Assembly (NCBI GenBank): GCA_958295665.1
Contig: OY282560.1
Location: 266,587,168 to 266,651,167 of the forward strand
Origin: Tipula vernalis
Lineage: Eukaryota; Arthropoda; Insecta; Diptera; Tipulidae
Direction of reading: 5' to 3'
Length of the DNA stretch: 64,000 nt
Positions within the stretch are counted from its first letter, which is position 1, and each line of letters begins with the position of its first letter. Shown here in pieces: positions 1-12,235 of this stretch. A program made the position numbers and the translations under genes. The notes beneath the pieces are model-generated. The model was not told the DNA's origin. It was given only the letters and a program-made list of their open reading frames with translations, and ran no database searches.

Positions 1-538
1 TTAACACTTTTTTTGATGTTTTAGTAAGTTGATTACATTCCCTTAATGAATTATTCGTGAGCTAAATACGAAATAATAATTCTTTCCATTAATGCAAGGA
101 TTCCTTAATAATATACAATTATTTTTCTCGGTGCATGTGAAAGGCATTAACTTTTCAAATGGTTTTGCAATTCTTGTAGTCTTAGATTACACCTACCCAA
201 AAATCATAGTGGCGTTGGTGATAAATATGAAAAATCTTAAGATACAGACTTTCTTAAGAAAATCCTAATTTGTATGTACTAAATGTGGCAATTTGATTAA
301 GTGAAAAGCATACTTTTAAAGTGGTTTAACAGATATACACTTTTCTAATTAATTTATTTTATAGATGTGTATTTATGTAGGTTAATCTGGCTTATTTTTT
401 TTTGTTAAATAAAATAATTCCATTTCAATAAAATAAAACTTAATTTTAACTTTATTAAAACAATAAATTAATGTTTTCAAATTATTGACTGAGAAATGTT
501 CGCCTAAATGTCATTATTTCCATTTTTTACTAATACAT
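1..538. other. AT-rich non-coding stretch
   Basis: No coding sequence, terminal repeat or RNA gene was recognised here. It is ordinary AT-rich spacer. Confidence 0.5.
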
Positions 539-560
539 TTACATATTTTGTTGCCTTTGT

Positions 561-600
561 TCAAAACCATAACCTGCTAAAATTCTCTCTTTAGAAAGCC
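561..600 (-). repeat. Short dispersed repeat, left copy
   Basis: Bases 561-586 recur exactly as a direct repeat at 826-851. Bases 568-600 recur exactly as an inverted repeat at 2364-2396 (33 bp). The copies bracket the zinc-finger pseudogene. The family is not recognised. Confidence 0.85.
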
Positions 601-825
601 TGATTGCGTTGATAGCTAACTTACACACATTTAATAATATATACTGAAGAGTGTATTGGTCACTACAAAAAACCATATAAAAAAAATTCAAATTTTTTTG
701 TTTCTTACCACTACTAATTCCAGTTGATATCACACACTACTTAATATCAACTAACAATTGAGCATTTTACTCTCTGTTTTTTGCTCTTCTTCTACAACAA
801 AACTCAATTTTACGAAATGTCAAAA

Positions 826-851
826 TCAAAACCATAACCTGCTAAAATTCT
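826..851 (-). repeat. Short dispersed repeat, direct copy
   Basis: This is an exact 26-bp direct repeat of 561-586, offset by 265 bases. It breaks off where the left copy would read into its CTCTCTTTAG segment, so this copy is shorter. Confidence 0.85.
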
Positions 852-1013
852 GGAGATTATGATCAAAACTCAGAAATCGTGAAGTTAAACCCCATTAATT
901 AATTAATTACAAGAAATTAAAGTAAGTTTAAATGATTTTTAAAGTAATTTATATTAGTTTACGTGATTTTAAATTTTATTGTGCTGTTATAGTTTCCTTT
1001 TTTAATTTTGAAG

Positions 1014-1687
1014 AAAATACAAAGAAGTGCATACACGATACCAACCATTGAAATGTATGTTATGCGGTGAATCATTTCTCGAGGAATCAATTATTAAATC
1101 TCATATACGTATCGTGCACGCAAACGAATTAACTCAACATTCGTGCCGCCTTTATGGTAAATTGTGTCGCGATGGTCGAACCCTATCGAAACATTTATGG
1201 GAACATTTCAGCGAAAAAAATCATTCCTGTTCGGCATATGGTTTCGCATCGAAATAAAACTGTTACGTGTGATATGTGCGGAGAAGAATTTCCCGATGGA
1301 CGCTCCCTCATGAATCATCGTCATTCGCATACGAATGTTACAGGGCGACAATTCCCTTGTCGCGAGTGTGGCAAAATATTTGGTTCGCGTAGTTCACAAC
1401 AAATTCATATACGTGTTCATACGGGTGAGAAACCTTACTGGTGCCGTTATTGTTGGAAAGCTTTTGCTGATTGTGGGACATTACGAAAATATGAAAGGAT
1501 TCATACACGTGAGAAACCTTACGTTTGTTCAGAACATTACGATCACATCATTCGAGCCCTGACACCAAAAGGGGAAATTCCAATACACCTTATTACTGCC
1601 AAGTTTGTCACGAGTTATTTGTAATGTCACTAGATTTAATTCAACACAGTGACATGAATACGGCCGTGAAGAGACAATCGATTGCAA
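1014..1687 (+). pseudogene. C2H2 zinc-finger protein pseudogene
   Basis: At least seven C2H2-type fingers can be followed, but in the frame order 1, 2, 1, so at least two frameshifts (near 1240 and 1550) break the gene. The first finger is intact (C-x2-C-x12-H-x4-H). The second and third have Tyr in place of the second Cys. Fingers near 1280 and 1360 are intact and joined by HTGEKP-type linkers. The finger near 1437 has Tyr for its first zinc-binding His, and the last has Asn where the second His is expected. C2H2 arrays normally bind DNA in the nucleus. There is no ATG upstream in frame; a pyrimidine tract plus AG at 1012-1013 could be a splice acceptor. I infer a dead or decaying host gene, or a captured copy, because zinc-ligand losses accompany the frameshifts. 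Confidence 0.75.
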
Positions 1688-1759
1688 GTAAATGTAGAAC
1701 GGTGGAGAATTAATTATAATATTTGTCATATCAATGTGTATTCTATTTTATATTTATAG

Positions 1760-1861
1760 ACGGAGCCACGAAAATATAAACGGAGAAGGAAATTAAAACC
1801 GCACGAGTTGGAAAAATTTCGTGCCGAAAAAATGGCAAATTATTTTCGGTTTTTATTTTGA
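1760..1861 (+). pseudogene. Possible last exon of the zinc-finger pseudogene
   Basis: A 33-codon open stretch with a lysine/arginine-rich start (RKYKRRRKLKP) begins directly after a TTTATAG acceptor-like sequence and ends at a TGA. A GTAAAT donor-like site lies at 1688. Joining the two does not keep the upstream frame, which fits the frameshifted state of the gene. The exon assignment is inference; only the open basic stretch is directly seen. Confidence 0.35.
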
Positions 1862-2363
1862 GCATAATTTGCATTTTGATTTATATACCAATTAATATTC
1901 CAGTTACCAAAGTAAGACGGCAATAAAATAATATGAGAATGATAAAAAAAAAATCGTTACAAAAAAATTAAAAAGAAAAATTCTTTCTGTATACATTGTT
2001 TATAGTTTAAAAATTAAATAATTATGTCAAAAATAGTTTCTAAGATTTTTTAATTACAAAAATAGTTTTTTAATGCCTCAGAAGTTGACCAATAAGTCGA
2101 AATATAAGGTTAAAAACTGTTAAGTTTTTTTTAATTAAATATTGGGTTTTATTTAAAATAAGCGGAAATTAAAATATTTAAATAAAATGACTGTTGCACA
2201 TGATTCGTTTTTATTGGTTTAGATTTTACTCTCTTTTAGTTTCATAGTATGCGAATGTTTATGTTTTCTACACTGTATTCACAACCATATATATATACGC
2301 TGTCATTTCACAAATATATTCATCAGTATAGATACTTCTACAGCATTAGTATACATTTGATTG
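1862..2363. other. AT-rich non-coding stretch
   Basis: No coding signal was seen. It lies between the zinc-finger pseudogene and the right inverted copy of the short repeat. Confidence 0.4.
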
Positions 2364-2396
2364 GGCTTTCTAAAGAGAGAATTTTAGCAGGTTATG
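2364..2396 (+). repeat. Short dispersed repeat, right inverted copy
   Basis: This is the exact reverse complement of 568-600. It runs straight into a copy of the TCGTTCGCTC repeat core at 2412-2470. Confidence 0.85.
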
Positions 2397-2411
2397 TTCA
2401 AAACCAACAAA

Positions 2412-2470
2412 AATGTTTATACAAGCCGTCTCGTTCGCTCCTTACACAGATCCTAACAAAAAAATGTACG
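2412..2470 (+). repeat. TCGTTCGCTC-core repeat, copy 1
   Basis: The segment shares the core CTCGTTCGCTCYTTACRC and flanking bases with three other places: about 7668-7745 (most diverged), 7890-7965 and 27612-27680. It is an isolated fragment of the A/B repeat unit and has no recognised coding content. Confidence 0.7.
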
Positions 2471-5400
2471 CTATATTTATTGTAAAAAGTCTTTTGAAGA
2501 TATCCTCCCTCCAGCTAAAAAAAACACATCTGCAATTACATAAACACACACAAACAACACGTTCACATACCCACACCACACAGTGGTGATATAAATATCA
2601 CACGGACACAAACATAAATACACAAAAATAAACAAATAAATGAATACAAGCTTAGGTTACGTTAACAATCGCGCGATTTTCAACCTAATCTAAGCCAATG
2701 TGTCATGATAGAATACGGGATTTTGGAATACGGAATTTTGGGACACGGATTTTGAAATGCGGGATTACGTACCCAACCTGATGTTTTTTACTTTCGTAGT
2801 TTACACCAACTTACCTTCCACCTTTTGTCAACAAATACACCAAAATCTACCTTTAATTATCTAATTTGAGAATTACGAACCAAAAACCAATAACAACCGG
2901 TTACTACTTTTTGTTTTCCTGTTCATTTGTAAGAAAAGCTAATTTATTTGGAAAATTATACTGTAATTTCCAACATTTCTTTAACAAGTCTCATCCAATC
3001 TCGAAAAGTGTATGTACTGTAATTGGCTTAAATTTCGGATTGTATTTTAATTTATATTTAATCAACAATTTAAAGGCACTTGTTTATTTAAAACCATTGG
3101 CATTTTCGTTTTTATCGAAGGATAAAGTTCAAATTATTAAAAATTTCAGCATTTCTTGTAAACTTTTATTATGCACGCAAAAAAGTGAAAACTTGTTAAA
3201 CAATTATTAAGCTTATTTTTTAAACTAAATTTACATTATTTTATTATAAGTTTAAATGGTAATTTTTTATTTAAATTTTTTAACGAGCATTTCTTTGTAT
3301 TTTTCATCATGAGGTTCGTGAAGTTTCGAGGCTTTAAACAAGTCTAGACTTTTTAAAAAACAAGTCTCTCCAGATTTTAATTAAGATTTACATATTTTTG
3401 GTATTTGAAAAAATAAACAGCCCACGGTACTACATACATCGTAATATTCATTAACATACATAATATTTACTTAAGCTTTTTCCAATAACTTCAAACTCCT
3501 ACGCACTATGTACATTGTATAACCAAATTCCCCATCATTTCAAACATCATTTTCATAAACACACCAACAACACAAATAAAATAAAATCTTTGGAAATCGT
3601 TAAGCTTTTCCCAAAATATATACGAATATGGTTTAGTATTTCGCATGCTAACTATTTCTTTACAAAATTATTCTCTCGCACTCGAACAAAAAAAAATTTT
3701 TGATTAAGCTTTTAATCTTGTAATAATGCTACGCTTCGGATTAAACATTTCATGATGATGACAGCAGCACCCAAAAAAAACGAAAAAATGTTATAGAAAA
3801 TAAATTTTAAATTCAAAAAAGTTAATTTTTCGTTTTGTAGGATCACAGAACAACTTGTTTTTGTTGTGTGCCATTTTTGTCGCATTTTTCCTTTCGTGTC
3901 TATTTACTTAATCTTGGTAGTGTATCCTTTTTAAATATCAAACAAGGAAATTAACGCTTTTAAGGGCGGTATAAGCAACAAAACAACCCAAGACGTACAT
4001 ATAACTAACGTTGTCGTGTATCTAGTTATATGTAGTATGGGAAGATTTGAACTTAAAGTGTTCGAAGAACTAGAGAGAGGAAAATGCTTTTTAATACTTT
4101 TTGCTTGTCGTTATAGAATTTTTTTTTTATTATTATTATTCAACTTTAAATTAGGTTAAATGAGTTTATTATAGGAAAATGTTTTTCTTTTTAATTTTCT
4201 TCATTTTAAATTTTTGTTGCTTCAAGGAAAATATAGAAGTTAAGTTAAAGGAAAATTTTTATTTTTCATTTGTTGTGATTTTAATTTCTTGTTTCTTTTA
4301 TCTCATTTTATGAGCTTTTTATATCTTTTATATATTTTGATAGCTGCTATTTTATTTTGCTGCTAAATTTTAAAGAGTTCTCTTAATTGATTTTGATTAC
4401 AGACAATTATACAACATTTCATAATAATTAATAGTTTAACATCATATCGATTGACTGGAGGTTGTAAATTATATATGAGATTGATAATCTGAAATGAAAT
4501 TTATGGGTTTGCAGTAAATCAATAGATTTTAATTGGAAAGCCATTTTCGCATCATTAAACTTATATATCTATACTGTGTACATATTATTATACAGTAAAT
4601 TTATGTAGCACCAAAAAAATTTCGAAAATTTATTTCATAAAATATTAAAATGTAATTAAAATTATTTTGTTTTACTACGAAAATAAAAATAATAAAAAGT
4701 TAATTCCCAAAATGACAAAAAACTTTTGTCTGCCTCGTTCATATACAAATATTGTAGAATTTTCATTTCAAGTGAAGGCTCTATGAATATTTTGGTGTTT
4801 TTTGGAAAATAATAAATTACGAAATTTCCTTAATATATTTATGTAGTCTAAAATAAAATAAAAATAAAAAACTTTTTGGGGATACAGTTTTCAGATTATA
4901 GTAGAGTAAATATATATAGTTTTTGGAAATGAATTTATGTAGGATTACTTTTCGTTAAATTATTGTTCAAGGTATCATAACAGAATAAAATACTCATGAA
5001 TGAAATCCATAGAGCAAATTTAAGGAGAAATAATTAGCTATTATTATAATCCCTGAGGTAAATTAGGGTATCGGATCGAAGGGCTCAATCCCAGCAGTAT
5101 TATTACTTTCTTTTGCTTGCTTTCTTTAACTCACATTACAGAGAATTTACTACAATATTGCTTTGCCGGTTAACAAATTGATTGTTTGTTTGTCCATATG
5201 GATGTGACGCGTTTATTCTAAAACTATGTGTTATTCATGTCCTCCTTAAGTACACAGGCTACGTACCATTACGGTTCGCCGGTTTACCTAATAAAGTTAG
5301 ACGGAAAAAAACTGCTTAAGAACCAATCTTATTTTTATCAGATAGAAAATATAACAACTCCTCATTAAAACCACAAGATCGCTTATTAATTCATTAGAAA

Positions 5401-7139
5401 AAGTATCGTATAAATCACATTATTTACTAAATTGGATTATAGTAATTGTTATATTTATCACAATTTAATTTTTATAAAAAATCTTCTAGATAAAAGTCAC
5501 TCTATTATTTAAATTTCAATTCGTCTATTAATATATCAGAACAATTTTAATATAATTTTCATTTTTATTCGTCAGGCGATTTGGTAAATTTTCGTAAAAA
5601 ATATTTAAAAATTGTTACAGTATATGAGACTTTTTATTACAAATATTGAAATATTTGTTTTAATTGTATATAGCTAGATACGATCTTAAGTGACATAATA
5701 AATTGATTTTTGATACACAAAAAAAAACTTGTCGATTCCAACGCCTGCATGCATTTTTCTACTGGTTAGTTAAACGGGTCACAGGCATTACAACTTATCA
5801 TCCTGCTGGTTGTTCTGCAAATCCTATAGAAAATTGAACCAATTTATCGTAGAGTATTTTCCCCGGTATTCGAAACAATTAGGAATCAAGTCTGAATGAA
5901 TATTTCATTACCTCATAACATTTGTTACGTTTGGGCTTGATGGAAGGGTCATCACAAGCCACATCAGTCAGTATTTGTGATAGTTGCATTTGGCTAAAAA
6001 AGGTATACTTATGGTAAACTAGACAAACATTTAAATAAATCGTTTAGTCGTATACAGAAAATTTTATTGCAGACTATATTGCCGCCAGTTGCGACTGAAT
6101 CGTACAGTATGTTGTACGATTACCCCGCACACGTTCAGTTTATCGATTCAATAATCGATTTATGGCAAACAGTTAGATTTACCGCACAATAATTCGTAGC
6201 GTGTGTGGCTCCTTTTATCGTTTGTCGCAATACAAATAAAAAAATGTACATTGATGGTTTTCGGGTTTGGCGGAAAGGTTTTCTGTTGCTTATATGAAGA
6301 GTTATTATGATGATCAGATTCGTTGTAAACGTACATAAATTAGATATATTCTTATGCAATACGAGTATAACAAATTTTATGAACTCGTTACAAGATTGCT
6401 TTCGGTACCATATCGGGTGGTTCATTATATATTTTGATGTGCTATTGTTTAAACATATGTTACATATTCGATCGTCTTTGGCTTGTTTGATGCGACTGTT
6501 CAATGTTTCTAAATTAATAATTAAATTTTAAAAATATACCTGAACTGTGTACATTTTCTAGACCCTTAAATAATAAAGCGTAAGATATAATTGATTTAAC
6601 CAGTGACATAACATTTTTAAAAACAAACTTTCGAAGCATTAGGCTTTTCAAGTTATTTGGAAAATTTTATTGGTAAGTACTTGTGTTTTTATGATGCTTG
6701 CGTTGTGCGCCATATCCTTTTTTAAATTTCAATATTGTGATCATTAATTGTTTTTATGGAGTGGTTTGGTGCTTTAGTAAAAGTTTTGTATAATGTGTAG
6801 GCCTTCAAATAATTAATTTGTTAAGAAATTTGTTAATTAAGCATGGTGTGATAAAACATTATTTGTGATGAATTTTTTTTTCTTTAATGAATTACTATGC
6901 CAACAAGTGCCAAATAAATTGTTGGTGTAGCGATTTTGTTTGATAGTGAGTTGATAGGACAAACGATACGACAATATCAATGTATATGTCCTTATTTAAA
7001 AAGAAGGACAATGGCGTTTAGGTAATAAAAGGGAACATGTTTCTTACTTCGATAATGTTCATTGACGGTTTTGGGGGGAATTTTAAATGTTTAATATTTT
7101 ATTGTTATGAAATTATTTTTTTTATGTATGTTGGGATAT
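2471..7139. other. Long AT-rich stretch without recognised genes
   Basis: Six-frame reading gives only short, low-complexity open stretches, including opposing ones at 6135-6531 that I consider chance. A 16-bp perfect palindrome lies at 2586-2601 (GTGATAT-AA-ATATCAC) and a short (TTA)n tract near 4127-4138. No transposon family was recognised. Confidence 0.5.
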
Positions 7140-8830
7140 TTGTTCAATTACGGTTGTTGAGAGTTCGTCGAAGAGAATAGTCGTGTTTTTTCTATCCTCT
7201 TCAGAAATTTAATTTTATTTTGTTTTATTTTATTTTTGTGTTTTATTTATATAGTAATATGTATATACTTTATATACATAGGTATATACGGATTAATTTT
7301 AAGTTTTAAATTAAATTCTAATTAAATTAAATTTTAGTGTAATAATAATCAAAGTGTAGTGAAAATAATTAAAGTGTAATTTTGGAAAATGCAATCCACC
7401 GGGATGCAATGTTTTTATTTTTGTAGATAGAAAAATTAAAAGTGCATGATTTGATATTTTGTGGATTGAACATAAAATCAAAGTTCAATTTTTAATTACT
7501 AAAGTCTAATATTTAGATAGTATTGAAATAAATTTTAACTTATATAAAATAAGTCGCAGTAAATATGGCATTAGATTTTATTTTTACGCACACTTATTTG
7601 TATTCTTATGTTTGATTTTGTGTACATTGTACAATCGACACTAATACATACTTATAATTTGGTAGAAAAAGGGCCAACAATATGTTTGTGTACCTGTTTC
7701 GTTTACTCTTTGCACGATTTGTGTGAAGGAAATGTGCATGGTTTTGTTGGTTTTTATATTATAAAGTACAAACAACAACGAGAAAGAGAATCTTTGCGTT
7801 GGTTTTGATACAGTTGTCACAAGTATTTTACTATTGGATATAATGGGCACTAATATATGCATATAACTTAATTTATATATGGCAGGATCAACAATATGGT
7901 TGTACAGCTGTCTCGTTCGCTCTTTACACGGATTCTGTTAAGGAAATGTAGTATGTTTTGTTGGTTTTTGTATTATGTATAATGTACAAATAACAACAAA
8001 AAGAGAATTTTTTTCGTTGGTGTTGATACAGTTGTCACAATATTTGACTGTGTTATCTTGATACATTAGCTTAGGTGTGTTTATATGTACTATAAGGCCT
8101 ACTGCTACACACATGAAAGATGATAGAAAATATTTACCGTCAATGTGTGTTGGTGGTTTTAGTATATAAGATTTTGTTACTTGTATGCAGGTGTTGTTAA
8201 TCTCTTTGTGTTTCTGTCTATTTACGAAACAACTATGATATTATTGAAATCATGCATTATGTGAACACAATGAGATTTTGTTTATTCGATTCAAATAGGA
8301 TTTTTATACTTTGTATATTCGAATTGATTTGAGTCGAATTGGAATTGACAGCTGTCTTATACAATTCATTTGAATGGTTTATTTAGGTAGAATTAATAAT
8401 TTTTTAATAGGGTATTAAATACTGAATCAAATTGTTTTATAATTAATTTAATTAATATTATAAATTATAAATTGATGAAATAAATGAATAAATAGATAAA
8501 TAAAATGCGAATTTAGAAATGTTGGTTTAAGTTAAGTTAAGATTTGATTTTTAACACAAAATGATGAGTTCATTTATGTGAACAAAGTGCAATTATGTTA
8601 AAACATTTTGGAAGGCTAAATATTTTTGAGTTTATTGGTTGTCCTAATGGGTTTATTGAAATTTAGATGGTGGGATGCACACAATCGTCATAATTACGTA
8701 TATGACGCATCGATAAATTTTTAAGAAAGTAAGGTTTCATTTTCATTGCATTTATTTATTGTTTTATTTACTTTGCATGCTTGATTTGGCAGGGAATGAG
8801 GTCCGTGAACTAAGTTAAAATTTTGGATAT
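7140..8830 (+). repeat. Repeat unit A (about 1.7 kb, duplicated as unit B)
   Basis: Collinear blocks match unit B (26990-28770) throughout. Examples are the GTTCGTC-AAGAG start, the GCAATCCACCGGGATGCA block (7391 versus 27248), the TCGTTCGCTC core, the TGCTAC-CACATGAAAGAT block (8100 versus 27858), GAGTCGAATTGGAAT (8333 versus 28091) and TTGC..GCTT-ATTTTGCA (8775 versus 28553). The core repeat is present twice inside this copy (about 7668-7745 and 7890-7965). No ORF is conserved between copies, so the unit looks non-coding. Confidence 0.75.
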
Positions 8831-8939
8831 ATTTATATAAATTTGAACATTCCAGACTATGTGAGCAACTTGCTGTCTGAGTGCTACATCGATTTAGTCG
8901 GAGGGTCCCGAAGCCTGATCATGAACGATCAAGCTGCAG

Positions 8940-9100
8940 ACTTATTTTTTATGATTTTATTTTTAACATGTTAAACCACCTTATCCTTACACAATCTGTT
9001 ATGAATAAGCTCCTGCTCAAAATAAATTGTGTAAGTATGGGGTTGGTCCCTAAACAAAATTTATGTAAATAGACAAATAAATAAATAAATTTTATTTATT
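8940..9100 (+). mobile_element. 3' tail of a non-LTR retrotransposon, copy 1
   Basis: The segment from about 8950, with ACAATCTGTTATGAATAAGC and an AAATTTATGTAAAT stretch followed by an (AAATA)n-like tail, matches 57323-57475 in the same orientation. An A-rich, tandemly repeated 3' tail shared by two unrelated loci is typical of LINE 3' ends. The clade cannot be determined from this part alone. The 110 bases upstream may be coding remains but show no recognised motif. Confidence 0.55.
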
Positions 9101-9278
9101 TATTAATAAAGAGATCAAATTTCTGAATTATTGATTAGGTGCAGGATTTTGGTGGCGGAGATCTCTTCAATAGGTGAATGATGCTAATTGGATTTTTATT
9201 TAGGTAGTCTAATATTTTATAAGTTTAATTTTTGAGTTGCGAAAATGACTAAGGTGAAGGAAATCATTTGAATATGTA

Positions 9279-9935
9279 CACTATCAGACATAAATATTTG
9301 AAAGACGTCCGGGATTAATCACTGAAGCTGATTTTGGGGTAGCTGATTTTGCTACTCGTGCAAATTTCCGCTCAGCCGGCTTAGTTAAAAGTCGTGGGCG
9401 TCCACAACGATGATTATTTTTGTTGATCTGGTTTCAATAAATTTCTTTTAAGAAACTGATGCTACCGTTTGATATTACATATTGTAGGGATTTATTTTGA
9501 TAAGTTTTTTGTCATTGTAATGCTTTTATTATCAATTTTTTAACTCTTTCATCTATTTCTTTCGAGAGGCTCATTTTCAATCCCTAAATTAAATTTTTGA
9601 ATTCATAGTTTAAAATTTTTGTTCTAAAATATCAAAAATATCTTCTGCTAAAATCAATCACTTTATTGGTATTAAATTGTAATTTATATTAATGTTGCTG
9701 TTTCGTTTAAATATTTATGTATATACATAGATTGAAATATTATACTAATTAAATAAATAGCATCGTACGTTATCTAGGATAAGGGAAATTCCCTTTTATA
9801 TGATATTGTAAACTACATTGCATTGCAAAAATATTTGAGGTATTGATGGAAATGTTTCAACACTTTTTGCCAGTTTAATTTAATTTAATTATATCAAAGT
9901 GTCATAGTTTGTTCGGGTATTTTTGTCTGATGGTG
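9279..9935 (-). mobile_element. Internally deleted Tc1-like transposon
   Basis: The left end CACTATCAGACA and the right end TGTCTGATGGTG are inverted repeats, extended by similar bases inside. Each is immediately bounded by a TA dinucleotide (9277-9278 and 9936-9937), the Tc1/mariner target-site signature. The 657-bp element keeps only the N-terminal part of a transposase on the minus strand, so most of the catalytic domain is missing. Confidence 0.85.
9300..9574 (-). pseudogene. Tc1-like transposase, N-terminal remnant
   Basis: The minus-strand reading from ATG at 9574 starts MSLSKEIDERVKKL and continues, past internal stops, to a GRPRLLTKPAERKFARV segment. That is the second helix-turn-helix plus GRPR AT-hook-like linker typical of Tc1 transposases. 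In this family that part binds the terminal repeats. The DDE domain is absent, consistent with an internal deletion. At least two stop codons make it non-functional. Confidence 0.75.
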
Positions 9936-9942
9936 TAGTTGA

Positions 9943-10430
9943 TATAAAGTATATTTAATTATTATAATTGTTAGATCATCTCCAAGCTACAGAAATATTG
10001 GTGAATTCACGTTCAACATCCAGAAACTCCAAGCATCCAGCAGTTACGTTGCGTAGAAAATGTATTGTTCTTGTGATATCTATTTTATTTTATTTATCAC
10101 TAACTAATTTATATAAGCTATTAATTAAGTAGTAAAGCAATTTAGTTTTCAGTGATACCTGGGGAGCTCTATTTGAGTTTTATTAGTAAATTTCATATAT
10201 ACATAGGTACATGTAGTACTTAACTAAATTATTGATATTCTAGACTTTTTTGCGTAGTATTATGAACAATGTTTAAATTATACTATACACTTTTAAAAAT
10301 AAATAATTAATTTCAACATTATTAATTTCCTTTTTTCTAGATCTGTATGAAATTGCCGATTAGTTTAAATTTAAAAGTATGGTTAAATATATATTTTAGA
10401 CTTTTTATTTTTGGGGTGGGAAAGGGGGCT
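9943..10430. repeat. Spacer with diverged copies of sequences from 28.7 and 32.2 kb
   Basis: Bases 10140-10260 (TTTAGTTTTCAG...CTGG, then TTATTGAT-TTCTAGA) resemble 32180-32280. Bases 10335-10400 (TAGATC-GTA-GAAATTG-GATTAGTTT) resemble 28715-28790, just beyond unit B. This suggests that the A/B duplication originally extended to here and was split by the LINE tail and the Tc1-like element. Confidence 0.5.
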
Positions 10431-10634
10431 TAAGTAATTGGTCTACAAATAGTCCAAATGTCATCCTCACCTGCACGTGGTGCACCCTGCTAGATAACTA
10501 ACGAGGCTCTGGCGACCGAGACACGGCGGTATAACTGACTATCGAGAATTTAGTAAATGATCTTCTCAAACCAGACCCACTACCAACTCGTACTGGTCAG
10601 AGTGGTAGATGCTTTATGACCAGTAAAATAAACA

Positions 10635-12186
10635 ATGAGTACAACGGATTCAGAAAATTGTACCCCAGGTGGTAACCCAGCTAATCAGCTGGCAAATCCA
10701 CCCTCTAACGAGGCTGGCTCAAAGGATTCTGGGGTGAGCCAATCATTGTTTAACAGCCCTGTTGGGCAACCCAACCCATTCAAACAACAATCTAGGGTAG
10801 GTAGATCACCACCACCAATAGCGAACACCTTAGAAAGGGATAACGCAGAACTGCGCAATAAGATTTACGAAATAGAAAAGTTAACGTTAAATCTAAACAA
10901 AGACCTCAAAAACTTACAGCGAGAAAACAAGGAGTTAAAAGATGCTCTAAATGCAGTAATGTCTGAGAAAGAAACCACTAAGATAAACAACACCAATGAT
11001 CATATAGAGGTTATGTATGAAACAGACGAGGAAGAACTCAATAGAGAAACGGGATGGATTCTGAACCGTAACAAAAAAATAAGAAACGTAAGATGAGTAA
11101 ATCACCACAGATTTCACCCGATTCGAAACAATCAGTTGAGCAGCTTCCAACCGGAAGTAGGCACGTGCAACAGGAGAATAAAGCTCAGGTTCCGTCGGAA
11201 CAGAAACGATCAAGTAATGAACTCCCAACCGGATGTAAGAATGTACAACTAGAGAAAAAAGTGCCACGGCCACCTCCAGTAATAATATCTAATTGCAATA
11301 ATTATCAGAGTATTAGAAACATCATGGACAACAATCATATAAAGTTTCAAGCTACAGCGTTAAATAGTGGTGATATCAAAATAAATGTCACAGACAGTGA
11401 TAGCTATAGAAAGTTAACAGGAGCTCTTAACGAAGAAAAGACAGCGTGGTATTCCTACGAAGATAAGCAGACAATGCAAACCAAAGTCATTGCTAGGAAG
11501 CTACACGCTTCATGCAAACCAGAAGAGATAAAAGAGTATCTTTTGGAGAAAAAATACAAAATTAAAGAAGTTACACAGCTGCTAAAAAGAGGTGACAAAA
11601 CACCTCTTCCATTATATATGTTGTCTTTTGAAAGAACAGAAGACATTAAAAATATTTACGCAATCAGCGAAATACTCCATATGAAAGTGCAAATAGAAGC
11701 AGTTAAAAATCTAAGCTGATCCCCCAGTGCAAAAAGTGCCAAGTCTACGGACACACGCAAAACTTTTGTAATAAGGAGCCCAGATGCGTGAAATGTGTAG
11801 GAAAACACCGTACGGCTGAATGTACGAAACTAAAAGACACCCCACCAAAATGTGTTAACTGTGGAGAGACACACCCAGCCAACTACAGAGGTTGCATTGT
11901 TATAAAAGAGCTGCAAAAAATTCGCAACAAAACAAGGGAAACTTCAATAATTACCAGGCCAGAAATTAACTCAGCCTCAACAAGAATACCTACAAATTTA
12001 TGGCCACACCAAACATTAATCCAGCCATCAAGAACTAATCCAAATGTAACATTTGCTGATGTACTATCTACTGGAAGTTCGAGAAGACAACATAGTTCTC
12101 TTTTATTAAATGATTCAAATAATAACCAAACTAATAAAATACTACAAGATATTCTTGATAGACTTAGTTCACAAGAAGAAAAGTAA
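10635..12186 (+). pseudogene. Jockey-clade ORF1 (gag-like RNA-binding protein), frameshifted
   Basis: ORF1 proteins package LINE RNA for reverse transcription. Translation from the ATG at 10635 gives a polar N-terminus and a coiled coil at about residues 68-113, then an EEELNRETGWIL motif. A lost or gained A in the A-run near 11072-11079 shifts the frame into the segment 11093-11719, which carries a PRE_C2HC-like domain. A further one-base loss near 11714 shifts it again into three CCHC-type zinc knuckles (CKKCQVYGHTQNFC, CVKCVGKHRTAEC, CVNCGETHPANYRGC) and a TAA stop at 12184. All parts expected of a jockey ORF1 are present, so only the two indels block it. The EEEL-WIL motif is shared with the fragment at 60544-60732. 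Confidence 0.85.
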
Positions 12187-12235
12187 GAAAAAGTCCTTAT
12201 ATCAATCCTACAAAGGCTCACTCTACTCGAAAAAC

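Noticed and set aside
9..40. Introns or exons of a host gene spanning the window
   Set aside because: Isolated splice-like sites occur everywhere in AT-rich DNA; apart from the zinc-finger pseudogene no conserved exon was seen.
6135..6531. Overlapping open stretches on both strands (122 and 74 codons)
   Set aside because: No motif, opposite-strand overlap and AT-rich composition; best explained as chance.
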